From Prolixibacteraceae bacterium (GTDB lineage: Bacteria; Bacteroidota; Bacteroidia; Bacteroidales; Prolixibacteraceae), in contig JAJUGS010000009.1 of the NCBI GenBank assembly GCA_029265875.1, positions 1 to 34,065 on the forward strand: DNA of 34,065 nucleotides. The letters are read 5' to 3'. A program made the position numbers and the translations under genes. Below the pieces are notes generated by a model. It was given only the letters and a program-made list of their open reading frames with translations. It was not told where the DNA came from and ran no database searches. Shown here in pieces: positions 9,315 through 18,688 of this stretch (positions within the stretch are counted from its first letter, which is position 1; every line of letters starts with the position of its first letter).

Positions 9315-12300
9315 TTAGTTGTTTTTTACAAACTCCAAAATGTTTTTCAGCAGATAATCGGCGGTTTCGATGTTGGGGATGTTGGTAAAACTCAGGGTAA
9401 GTTTGTTGTTGAGTTCTTTCATTTTTCCATTGCCGGTTTTGTGAACATATTGCACGATCTTCATAAATTCAGAAGAACTGTAAAACTTCGATTGCTGGTC
9501 GGCAATAAAATAGCAAATCATGGTTTTGTTTTTCAATACCAGTTTTTCCATTCCCAGTTCGATGGCTTTCCACCTGAGCTGCACTACTTCCAGCAATTCG
9601 GCGCTTTCGCGGGGCATTTTACCAAACCGGTCAACCAGCCCGGCTTTGAATTTATTCAGTTGGTCTTCGTTTTCAATGCTGTCGAGTTCGCGGTAGAGCA
9701 ACATGCGTTCCGAAGTACCCGAAATATAACTGTCGGGGAAAAGCAGTTCCATGTCGGTGTCCACCTGGCAATCGTTTACATAGTTTACTTTCAGGAAAGC
9801 CTGCGACTGTTTCTGGTCTTCCTCTTCAAACAATCCGGCAAATTCTTCCTGTTTTAATTCCTGCACGGCTTCGTTCAAAATGCGGTGGTAGGTTTCGAAC
9901 CCGATGTCGGCAATAAAACCACTTTGCTCGGCGCCTAGCATGTTTCCGGCACCGCGGATGTCGAGGTCCTGCATGGCAATATTGAACCCGCTGCCCAAAT
10001 CGGCAAACTCCTCGATGGCTTTCAGACGGCGGCGTGCTTCGGCATTCACCAGCGACAGCGGTGGCGCAATGAGGTAACAAAACGCTTTTTTGTTCGAACG
10101 CCCAACCCTGCCCCGTAACTGGTGCAAATCGCTCAACCCGAAATTTTCGGCATGGTTGATAATGATTGTATTGGCATTCGGAATATCAAGACCCGATTCG
10201 ATGATGGTAGTGGCAATCAGCACGTCAAACTGGCCGTTGATAAAATCGAGCATCACTTTTTCGAGTTTGTGGCCATCCATTTGTCCGTGCCCGACACCGG
10301 TTTTTACACCCGGCACAATTTTGCGGATGGTGTCTTCCACCTCGTAAATATTGCTTACCCGGTTGTGGATAAAGAAAACCTGTCCGCCGCGCTCCATCTC
10401 GTAAGTAATGGCTTCGCGGATAAGCTGCTCGTTAAAACTGTGCACTTCGGTGGTGATGGGAATGCGGTTGGGTGGGGGAGTTTGAATGATGGAAAGGTCG
10501 CGGGCGCCCATCAGCGAAAACTGCAGGGTACGTGGAATCGGGGTGGCTGTAAGCGTCAGCGTGTCCACATTCACTTTCATCTGTTTCAGTTTTTCCTTTA
10601 CCGAAACGCCAAATTTCTGCTCCTCGTCAATCACCAGCAAACCCAGGTTTTTAAACTTCACATCGGCACTCACCAGCCGGTGTGTGCCAATCAGAATGTC
10701 GATTTTTCCGTCGGCGAGTTTCTTTAATATTTCCTTTATTTCTGAAGTCGATTTTAAACGGCTGACATATTCAATGGTGGCCGGAAAATTTTTCAACCGT
10801 TCCGAAAAAGTTTTGTAATGCTGCAGCGCCAGAATGGTGGTGGGTACCAGTACTGCCACCTGTTTACTGTCGGCCACGGCTTTAAAAGCCGCACGAATCG
10901 CCACTTCCGTTTTGCCAAAACCCACGTCGCCGCACACCAGCCTGTCCATCGGAATCTGTTTTTCCATGTCGGCTTTTACCGCGGTGGTGGCTTTTTCCTG
11001 GTCGGGCGTGTCTTCATAAATAAACGACGCTTCAAGTTCGCGCTGCATATACGTGTCGGGCGAAAAGGCAAACCCCGTTTCGCTCCGGCGGCGGGCGTAC
11101 AACGCAATCAGTTCCTTCGCAATGTCCTTGACTTTTGCTTTTGTACGGTTTTTCAGGTTCTGCCATGCGCCGCTGCCCAGCTTGCTGATGTTGGGTTCGG
11201 TTCCCTCTTTTCCCTTAAATTTTGAAATGCGGTGCAGCGAATGGATGCTCACCAGCAGCGAGTCGTTGTCTTTGTAAACCAAACGCACTGCTTCCTGCAT
11301 TTTGCCGTTCACCTCGGTTTTCACCAGCCCGGCAAACTTCCCGATCCCGTGGTCGATGTGCACCACGTAATCGCCCTGGTGCAGCATGCCCAGCTCTTTC
11401 AGCGAAATGGCCTCGTGTTCGGCTTTCCGGTTTTTCAGGTTGAAACGGTGGTAACGTTCAAAAATCTGGTGGTCGGTAAAACAGCAGATTTTCAGGTCGT
11501 GGTCGATAAAACCTTCGTGCAGGATAAACTGAACCGGCGTAAATTTCACCGACGATTTGATCTCGTTGAAGATGGCCTTCAACCGTTCAATCTGTTTTTC
11601 CTGGTTCGAAAGTATGTAAATATCGTAGCCGTTGTTGCCCGATGTTTCGAGGTTTTCGGCCAGCAGTTCAAAGTTCTTGTTGAAAACGGGTTGCCGCGCG
11701 TTGCTGAACGGGATGATGGCAATGGGCGTAAAAGCGAGGTCGGAACCCAAATCAAAAACCGTATAATTTTTCAGTGTGGCTTTGATTTCGCTGCCTGAAA
11801 CCAGTTCCTGTTTTATCTTTTCCTCGTCGGGACTTTCGACCACCAAATGTTTGTAAACGCCCGAAATGTGTTCGATAAACTGGTTGAGGTCGCTGCCAAA
11901 CCAGAGGCTGTTTTTGTGAAACTCCGGGAACGAAATACGCACCCCTTCCATCTGGCTGTCCTGGATGTTGGGGACGATGGTCACCTGGTCGATAACCTCT
12001 TTTGAAATCTGTGTATCGATGTGAAAAGTGCGCAGTGACTCCACCTCGTCGCCAAAAAAATCAAGCCGGAACGGGTCTTCCGCTGAATAGGAAAAAATAT
12101 CGACAATGCTTCCTCGCACCGAAAACTGGCCGGGTTGATAGACATAATCCACCCGCTCAAAACCATATTCATACAAAAATTCGTTGAGGAAACCCGATGA
12201 AAGTTTGTCGCCTTTTGTAACCTGCAGCGTGTTTTTCTGCAAAATATCGGGCGCCACTACTTTTTCGACGAGCGCCTCGGGGTAAGTAACCACCAGCAGT

Positions 12301-12656
12301 TGTTCTTTCTGCTGCGAAATGCGGTTGAGCACCTCGGTGCGCTGCACAATGTTCTCCTGCTCGGCCTGCCCGAACTGCACCGACCGTTTAAACGACGATG
12401 GATAAAACAATGTGTTGGCTTCTAAACCGAGGTTGTTGAGGTCGTCGAAAAAATAGGCGGCTTCTTCGCGGTCGTTGAGCAGCACCGTAATGTTTTTGCC
12501 CGAACGGACAAACAGGTTGGCGAGCAGCAGGGTTTTGGCAGAGCCAATCAATCCCTTCAGGTGAATCTTTTCACCCGGGGGGACATCGGTCCATTTCAGC
12601 ACTTCGCCAAATTTCCGGTGCCCCTGGAAAATCTTTAGTATCTGCTTTGGTTGCAA
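9315..12656 (-). CDS. mfd: transcription-repair coupling factor
   Basis: Walker A 'GDVGFGKTEVA', 'DEEQKFGV', full Mfd-like length (1113 aa). Confidence 0.98.
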   Translation of the reverse strand: MQPKQILKIFQGHRKFGEVLKWTDVPPGEKIHLKGLIGSAKTLLLANLFVRSGKNITVLLNDREEAAYFFDDLNNLGLEANTLFYPSSFKRSVQFGQAEQENIVQRTEVLNRISQQKEQLLVVTYPEALVEKVVAPDILQKNTLQVTKGDKLSSGFLNEFLYEYGFERVDYVYQPGQFSVRGSIVDIFSYSAEDPFRLDFFGDEVESLRTFHIDTQISKEVIDQVTIVPNIQDSQMEGVRISFPEFHKNSLWFGSDLNQFIEHISGVYKHLVVESPDEEKIKQELVSGSEIKATLKNYTVFDLGSDLAFTPIAIIPFSNARQPVFNKNFELLAENLETSGNNGYDIYILSNQEKQIERLKAIFNEIKSSVKFTPVQFILHEGFIDHDLKICCFTDHQIFERYHRFNLKNRKAEHEAISLKELGMLHQGDYVVHIDHGIGKFAGLVKTEVNGKMQEAVRLVYKDNDSLLVSIHSLHRISKFKGKEGTEPNISKLGSGAWQNLKNRTKAKVKDIAKELIALYARRRSETGFAFSPDTYMQRELEASFIYEDTPDQEKATTAVKADMEKQIPMDRLVCGDVGFGKTEVAIRAAFKAVADSKQVAVLVPTTILALQHYKTFSERLKNFPATIEYVSRLKSTSEIKEILKKLADGKIDILIGTHRLVSADVKFKNLGLLVIDEEQKFGVSVKEKLKQMKVNVDTLTLTATPIPRTLQFSLMGARDLSIIQTPPPNRIPITTEVHSFNEQLIREAITYEMERGGQVFFIHNRVSNIYEVEDTIRKIVPGVKTGVGHGQMDGHKLEKVMLDFINGQFDVLIATTIIESGLDIPNANTIIINHAENFGLSDLHQLRGRVGRSNKKAFCYLIAPPLSLVNAEARRRLKAIEEFADLGSGFNIAMQDLDIRGAGNMLGAEQSGFIADIGFETYHRILNEAVQELKQEEFAGLFEEEDQKQSQAFLKVNYVNDCQVDTDMELLFPDSYISGTSERMLLYRELDSIENEDQLNKFKAGLVDRFGKMPRESAELLEVVQLRWKAIELGMEKLVLKNKTMICYFIADQQSKFYSSSEFMKIVQYVHKTGNGKMKELNNKLTLSFTNIPNIETADYLLKNILEFVKNN

Positions 12657-12744
12657 ACCCTGAATTTTGCGGCAAAGATAAAACTTATTGCCTTAAAAAA
12701 ATGCCAGTGAGCTTGTCTCTTGGTGCAAACGAGAGATAGCGGGG

Positions 12745-12915
12745 CCTCACTTACTGAAAATTTTTGTCTCCTTGTAACCATATGACCCGAACTTGCTGAA
12801 AATATCGGTCTCCTTGTAACCTGATGACCAGCACCTGTTGAAAATATCGGCGTACTTGTTACCAGGTGACCCGAACTTGTTAAGAATATTGGCATCCTTG
12901 TAGGTGTGCACCCCG
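12745..12915. repeat. imperfect 42-bp tandem repeat, about 3 full copies plus degenerate edges
   Basis: CTTG register at 12771, 12813, 12855 and 12897 (exact 42-bp steps); consensus CTTGTWACC..RTGACC.G.ACYTGYTGAAAATATCGG. Confidence 0.9.
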
Positions 12916-12965
12916 TCCTTGTTAAACTGGACGCGAAAAATTTTAACAAGGGTGTTAAAGAAAAA

Positions 12966-13523
12966 TCACTTGGTTTTTTTCAGAAACGCCAGCACAGCCT
13001 CGGCATCTTTGGCGGCATCCACCTGTTCGTTTTTATAAACGATATTGCCTTTTTTGTCGATGATAAAAGTCCAGCGACTGGCGGTGGCGCCACGGATGAG
13101 GTCGTAACTTTTACCCTCAATTTCGCGGGTGATGGTTCCACCATCTTTCACCGGCACACCAAATGATTTGGCAATTTCGCCCTTTTCATCGGACAACAGT
13201 GTAAAATTCAGGTTTTCAGCTTTTTTGAAAAGTTTCAGCCCTTCAGGGTTGTCGCCACTGACGCCCACCACCACTGCGTCTGCAGATTCAATGGCAGGTT
13301 GAGCATCCCGGTAGGCACAGGCCTGTTTGGTGCAACCGCCTGTCATGGCTGCCGGGTAAAAATAAACCACCACGTTTTTCTTTCCAATGTAATCGGCCAG
13401 TTTCCAGGTTGAACCTTCATCGGTTTTGGCAGTAAAAACCGGCGCTTTGTCGCCCACTGCAACCTGAGCAAAAGCGCTGTAAGCAAAAAAAACAGTTACC
13501 AGAAAGGAGAATATTGTTTTCAT
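12966..13523 (-). CDS. peroxiredoxin (Bcp/PrxQ-like), secreted
   Basis: N-terminal signal peptide; 'YFYPAAMTGGCTKQACAYRD' PxxxTxxC active site. Confidence 0.92.
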   Translation of the reverse strand: MKTIFSFLVTVFFAYSAFAQVAVGDKAPVFTAKTDEGSTWKLADYIGKKNVVVYFYPAAMTGGCTKQACAYRDAQPAIESADAVVVGVSGDNPEGLKLFKKAENLNFTLLSDEKGEIAKSFGVPVKDGGTITREIEGKSYDLIRGATASRWTFIIDKKGNIVYKNEQVDAAKDAEAVLAFLKKTK

Positions 13524-13620
13524 ATTTCAGTGTTTTATATTTGAAAACAGGAAAGTACAACCAAAAGTTTCAATTTCGTTGTTGAATTTTACGCCTTTAA
13601 AAACTAATTCTATTTCTGTC

Positions 13621-13821
13621 GGGCTGAAAGTCCGGATGATTTCAGCCCAATGCGGCTTCCGATAGCTATCGGAAGCCGCATTGGGAGATGATTTACAGGG
13701 AGATTTAGCGCCCTGTAAGGGCAATTTATTCTTTCTAACCTGGGCATTCAGCCCGAAATTCTATTTTATCAATCAACCCAGGGCGTTGCCCCGTGCTCAA
13801 TTTATTAAGCCTTTCAGGCTT
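13621..13821. repeat. cluster of REP-like palindromes
   Basis: GGGCTGAAA/TTTCAGCCC (13621-13648); perfect 40-bp palindrome (13646-13685); TTACAGGG/CCCTGTAA (13693-13718); GGGC/GCCC (13742-13754); AAGCCT/AGGCTT (13807-13821). Confidence 0.9.
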
Positions 13822-13912
13822 TTCACTTGCAGCCAGAAAATTTTTGTTTTCTGCTTTAAAACATTCTGTTTCAGCCAGATTTTTCCCTATTTTTAAAGCA
13901 AGCTGAAAAAAT

Positions 13913-14323
13913 ATGGGACACGCATACAATTACCGGTGCAGCAACTGCGGATTTGAACAGGATTTTAACCTGGGTCACGGTTTTTTGGTCCACTCGCAGC
14001 CGCTGAATGATTACCTCGAGCAGAACCGGAAGCTGTTTCATTACAAAACGCACAGTGTTTTACAGCGACTGGCTGCCAACAATAACCAGCTTTACCTGAA
14101 ATCGGGTTTCCAGGTTTACAAATGTCCTAAATGCCTGACTTTATATGACAAAAAAGAGGTGGTGGTTTACAGCGACGAAAAACCTGTTTACCGCAGTGAA
14201 TTTCGCTGCACCAGTTGCCGCGCAAGGCTGAAACTCACCAATATTCACCGGTTACGCAAAGCCGACTGCCCGAAATGTGGCCAGCGCACTTTTCAGAAAA
14301 TAAAACCCAATACGTTGCTTTAG
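13913..14323 (+). CDS. small multi-zinc-ribbon protein
   Basis: Four CxxC pairs: 'CSNC', 'CPKC', 'CTSC', 'CPKC'. Confidence 0.75.
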   Translation: MGHAYNYRCSNCGFEQDFNLGHGFLVHSQPLNDYLEQNRKLFHYKTHSVLQRLAANNNQLYLKSGFQVYKCPKCLTLYDKKEVVVYSDEKPVYRSEFRCTSCRARLKLTNIHRLRKADCPKCGQRTFQKIKPNTLL

Positions 14324-15199
14324 TTAAAAATCGGTGGCCTTGCCAGCTGCGAGGTTGGCAAAAAGCGTGTTTTGCGGAAAACGCCGGTTCAGTGTCTGGA
14401 AATGAATTTTTCCCTTTTGCGGTTCTTTCTCAATTTTGGTGTAAATGCGCCCCAGAAAATAGTGTGCCTCCGACGAAACTATCCAATCGCTGTCGGCAGC
14501 CAGTTGATGCAGCTTTTTTAAACAGGCCTGTTTTTCTGCCTCATCCCCGAAAACCGAACCGGCTTCGTTACTGTATTGCAGCAGCAAAACAAACACCGAA
14601 AGCAATTTCCGCTGGTTGTCCGGCAGAAGCACCGGGGTTTTCTGCACTACTTCCAGTTGGTCTTCCACTTCGCCTTTCAGAAAAAACGCTTTCGCATAAT
14701 TTTTCCGTTTTACTTCGAAACGCATTTTGTACGAAAGCCAGATGAGCCGGTTGATTTCATCGTAAGCTGAATTTTTGTTTTGTTTTGAAAACCAGTTCAG
14801 CGTGGTACTCAGCTTTTCTTCATCGGATTCCGTTTTGCTGATGCTGTATTTCCACCAAAAAAGGTCGAGTTTTAAAACCTGGTAATAAAAAGAATGGTTT
14901 TGAAAGTCATCGCTTCCAAGCATTTTCTCTGCTTCATTAAAACGAGTATTGTAAATGAGTGTGAAAACCTGTATAACTTGCGAGTCGGGCTGAGCATTCA
15001 AAGAAGATTTATTGTGCACAACGAAAGCTTCATCAATGCTGTCATTTCGACGAGTGTGCGAGGAGAAATCTCCTCCAACAGAAAGATCTCTCCTATCGTC
15101 GGGATGACAACACAAGAGAAACTTGTCATTGAATGCCAAAACATTGAAAGACAAAAAATGGGCGAATAAGAGGAATATTGAAATAAGGATATTTTTCAA
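14324..15199 (-). CDS. hypothetical secreted protein, possibly helical/TPR-like
   Basis: Signal peptide 'MKNILISIFLLFAHFLSFNVLA'; helical repeat-like body; palindromic element in frame near the N-terminus. Confidence 0.65.
   Translation of the reverse strand: MKNILISIFLLFAHFLSFNVLAFNDKFLLCCHPDDRRDLSVGGDFSSHTRRNDSIDEAFVVHNKSSLNAQPDSQVIQVFTLIYNTRFNEAEKMLGSDDFQNHSFYYQVLKLDLFWWKYSISKTESDEEKLSTTLNWFSKQNKNSAYDEINRLIWLSYKMRFEVKRKNYAKAFFLKGEVEDQLEVVQKTPVLLPDNQRKLLSVFVLLLQYSNEAGSVFGDEAEKQACLKKLHQLAADSDWIVSSEAHYFLGRIYTKIEKEPQKGKIHFQTLNRRFPQNTLFANLAAGKATDF
15040..15109. repeat. 70-bp palindromic MITE/REP-like element inside a coding sequence
   Basis: TGTCATTTCGACGA ... TCGTCGGGATGACA: 14-bp terminal inverted repeats with 2 mismatches. 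Confidence 0.85.
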
Positions 15200-15648
15200 T
15201 TGTGTTGAGTTTTGTAAACCATTCCAACATGCGGGATTCCGTCTTCAAGGTACATTTCTGTCACCACTTCAAAACCCAGGTCTTCGTAAAAACGCTGCAA
15301 ATATTGCTGGGCACTGATTTTAATTTTTTCTGCTTTCCAGTTTATAATACAGTAATTAACAGCAGCGTTCATCAGTTCTTTGCCAAGCCCTGTCCCGCGT
15401 TTTTCTTTTTTCACCACCACCCTGCCGATGGAAAAATCGGCAAAACGGGTTCCGGATTGCAACAAACGGGCTGTGGCCACAATTTCACCATTTTCGGTAT
15501 AAAAAACATGCACGGCTTTTTTGTCGAAATCATCAAGGTCGTTGTATACACATTTCTGTTCAACCACAAAAATTTCGGCCCTGAGTTTTAGCAAATCGTA
15601 TAACTCGTTTACCGACAGCTCCTGAAAGGTTTTGAAAATGAATGACAT
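15196..15648 (-). CDS. GNAT family N-acetyltransferase (ElaA-like)
   Basis: 'LRAEIFVVEQKCVYNDLDDFDKKAVHV', 'IGRVVVKKEKRGTGLGKELMN'. Confidence 0.92.
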   Translation of the reverse strand: MSFIFKTFQELSVNELYDLLKLRAEIFVVEQKCVYNDLDDFDKKAVHVFYTENGEIVATARLLQSGTRFADFSIGRVVVKKEKRGTGLGKELMNAAVNYCIINWKAEKIKISAQQYLQRFYEDLGFEVVTEMYLEDGIPHVGMVYKTQHN

Positions 15649-15696
15649 TGAGTTAAAATCTGTGCTATTTCAATTTGAAAAAAGTTTTCCGACTCA

Positions 15697-15753
15697 CCCT
15701 CTTTTCCCTGCCCGACTTTGCCATTCAGGCGGGCCTCTCTGATTCGAAGAGGG
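15697..15753. repeat. nested inverted repeat
   Basis: CCCTCTT (15697)/AAGAGGG (15747) enclosing GCCCG (15710)/CGGGC (15730). Confidence 0.65.
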
Positions 15754-15815
15754 ATGATTTTTGAGTGCTACAAACAACTAAAGCGAAAATACTTTCCAAT
15801 GTTTAAAAGTACATT

Positions 15816-17171
15816 TTATAAAAATATATCTACTACTAAAATCAGTGCAAGTCCGGCAACAGCGATGATGGTTTCCATTACGGTCCACGACTGCAACGTT
15901 TGTTTTTCCGACATGCCAAGGTATTTCCCCACCAACCAGAAACCGCTGTCGTTTACATGCGAAGCGATGGTGGCACCCGAAGCAATCGCCAATACAATCA
16001 GCGCCAGCCGCGGTTCGGAATACTGAAAAGTTTCGAGCGCCGGAGCCAGAATTCCCGCAGCGGTTATCATCGCCACGGTTGCAGAACCCTGTGCCAGACG
16101 TACCACTGCCGCCAGCAACCAGGCCAGCACAATGGGCGGCAGTGCTGAACCAGCCATCGATTCAGCCATGATTTTGCCGATTCCGCTGTCAACCAAAACC
16201 TGTTTTAAAACACCGCCTGCACCGGTAATCAAAATGATAATTCCGGCCGGAGCGAGTGATTTGTTACTTAATTCGAGAATTTTGGCTTTGCCCATTCAGC
16301 GTTTCAAACAGAAGAACATGGCCAGCAATGTGGCAATTATCAGTGCCGAGAACGGGTGCCCCAAAAATTCAACCATCTCTGTGAGCATCGATTTTTCGAT
16401 AATTCCTTTTTGCACAATAATTCCGGTCACTGTATTCAAAAGAATCAGAAACAGCGGCACCGAAATCAGGAAGGCAATGGTGCCAAACGGTGGCAGGTTA
16501 TTTTTATCGTAATCACCATTTTCGGTCTGAAAAAATTCGGCGGGTGGCGCGATAAAAATTTTTTTCGAAATGTATTTTCCCCAAATTGGTCCGGCAATTA
16601 CCGCCACCGGAAAACCAATGATAATGCCCAGAAAAATCACCCACCCGAGTGGAACTTTAATGATGTCGGCCACAGCAACCGGCCCGGGTGTGGGCGGCAC
16701 AAAAGCATGGGTAACTGCTAATCCGGCCAGCAGCGGGATGGCGTAATACAAAAGTGATTTTTTTGAATCGCGGGCTAGTGCGTAAATTATCGGGACAAGA
16801 ATAATAAACCCTACATCGAGGAAAATTGGTATTGCCACCAAAAAACCGGTGATTGTCATTGCCCAGGAAGCTTTGCTATCGCCAAACTTTTTCAGCAGGT
16901 AGCGCGCCAGCGATTCGGCACCGCCCGAACTTTCGAGCATTTGGCCGAAAATGGCGCCAAGTCCAACCACCGTTGCCACAAAGCCCAGTGTTCCGGCCAT
17001 GCCATTCTGAATGGCTTTGCTGATTTCTCCCAGTGGCATTCTGGTTACAATTCCCACATAAACCGCCGTTAAAAGCAAGGTGATAAAGGCGTTCACCTTT
17101 AATTTCAGTACCATAAAAAGTAGAATCGCTACCGCTGAAACAACAATAAATAGGAGATATGGCGTTGACAT
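15816..17171 (-). pseudogene. GntP family permease interrupted by in-frame TGA (16296-16298)
   Basis: ORFs 16296-17171 and 15816-16295 are contiguous in one frame; junction '...MFFCLKR*MGKAKILELSNKSLAPAGIIILITGAGG' matches uninterrupted GntP architecture. Confidence 0.88.
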
Positions 17172-17350
17172 GCTTATTCCGGATTATCTGGTTTTTTTAA
17201 TTCTTCTTTTAAACGCTCTCTCTTTTCCCTTACGAGGAAAGTACAATTTTTACTTTTACGCAAAAGATAAATCTATAAAAGGCATTCTTTTGCTGTCATT
17301 TAACATTGCCCGTTTGAAAACTTGCTGATTGCAGGCTAAATCTTATCCAG

Positions 17351-18556
17351 TTACACCATTTTTAAACAAAAATCTTTAATATGCATTCGATTAATTCCCT
17401 TGTGTGTCGATATTTCAGTTAATTCATCCATTGTAACAACATACTTTGGAAAATTATCTGGTATTGTTAGCAAATTTCCAAATTCCCTGTTTATTGTCTC
17501 CTCATTTGTTAACATATAGGCAACCTGAATATAAATTTTTTCTCCTGCCTTTTGTGCGATAAAATCAACTTCTTTATTTCCCTCCTGGCCAACAGTTACC
17601 GTATATCCTGCCATTCTTAAGTGCAGATAAACAACGTTTTCCAAAATTTTATGTATGTCACTTGTTTTAAATCCAACTATTGCATTCCTAATTCCAATAT
17701 CTTCAAAGAAATACTTTTCACCTATTTCAAAAACTTTTTTACCCTCAATTCCTGTCCGTTTTACTTTGAAAATCAAAAATGATGCTTCAAGATAGCCAAG
17801 ATAGTCGATAACTACCTGGGTTGAAATATTGATTTTTTGAGATTTTAAATATTCGCTGATTTTCTTTGAAGAAACGATACTACCCATATTGTCTGCTAAA
17901 AAAGCAATCAAATTTTCTAAAAACTTTACATTTCTGACTTTAAATCGGGCGACAACATCTTTGAGCAATATCGTATTATAAATGCTTGATAAATACTCAT
18001 ATGCAACTTGTATTTCAGTATTCAGATTTATCAGGTATGGCAATCCGCCAAATTTAAGATAGTTCTGAAATGTTGCCACTGAATCCTGCAAGTTATAAAA
18101 CAATAAAAACTCCGTATAGCTTAGTCCAAATACTTTAATTTCAATGTATCTGCCACTTAAAAATGTAGCTAATTCGCCCGAAAGTAAATTAGCATTGCTT
18201 CCAGTAATATAAATATCATAATTACCTCTGGTTAAAAGGTCTCTTAATGTAATTTCAAATGAGTCAATATCTTGAATTTCATCAATAAAGAGTGCTACTT
18301 TGCCGTTCTCCTTTACGTTTTCTTTTAAATAGAGAAGCAGGTCGTCTGAATTTTTTATTTCAGAGAACTCATGCTGCTCTTTATTGATATAAATAATCTG
18401 ATTGTCAGGATACTGTTCTTTAATGAGGTCTCTCAGTTGCATTAACAGGTAACTTTTCCCTACTCTGCGCTGCCCAATTAATACCTTTATCAACGATTTC
18501 CCAATAAATGGTTTCAACCTGTCAATATAAAGAGGCCTTTCTATGTATTTAATCAT
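17351..18556 (-). CDS. AAA+ ATPase with DUF4143-type C-terminus
   Basis: Walker A 'GQRRVGKSYL', Walker B 'VALFIDEIQD', 'DIYITGSNANLLSGELATFLSGRYIEI'. Confidence 0.92.
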   Translation of the reverse strand: MIKYIERPLYIDRLKPFIGKSLIKVLIGQRRVGKSYLLMQLRDLIKEQYPDNQIIYINKEQHEFSEIKNSDDLLLYLKENVKENGKVALFIDEIQDIDSFEITLRDLLTRGNYDIYITGSNANLLSGELATFLSGRYIEIKVFGLSYTEFLLFYNLQDSVATFQNYLKFGGLPYLINLNTEIQVAYEYLSSIYNTILLKDVVARFKVRNVKFLENLIAFLADNMGSIVSSKKISEYLKSQKINISTQVVIDYLGYLEASFLIFKVKRTGIEGKKVFEIGEKYFFEDIGIRNAIVGFKTSDIHKILENVVYLHLRMAGYTVTVGQEGNKEVDFIAQKAGEKIYIQVAYMLTNEETINREFGNLLTIPDNFPKYVVTMDELTEISTHKGINRMHIKDFCLKMV

Positions 18557-18688
18557 TTCATTTATGTTTTAAACTTTAAACAAATATACGAAATGCTTCA
18601 AACATGAATGAATATTATTTAAGAGTAATAAAATTCTTCAATCATAAAATATTGTAATTTTATTTTTAAGCTTGTTGGCAACTATCTG

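Noticed and set aside
9441-11798. Multiple plus-strand ORFs antisense to mfd
   Set aside because: Shadow ORFs of a strongly conserved gene; no recognisable domains.
12745-12915. CRISPR array
   Set aside because: Units are contiguous 42-mers with graded divergence; no repeat/spacer alternation and no cas genes.
12635-12949. 104-aa minus-strand ORF across the 42-bp repeats as an ordinary gene
   Set aside because: TTG start, overlaps mfd, composed mainly of tandem repeat; reported as a repeat finding instead.
15816-16295. Independent 159-aa membrane protein
   Set aside because: Sequence is the C-terminal third of GntP, in frame with the upstream ORF.
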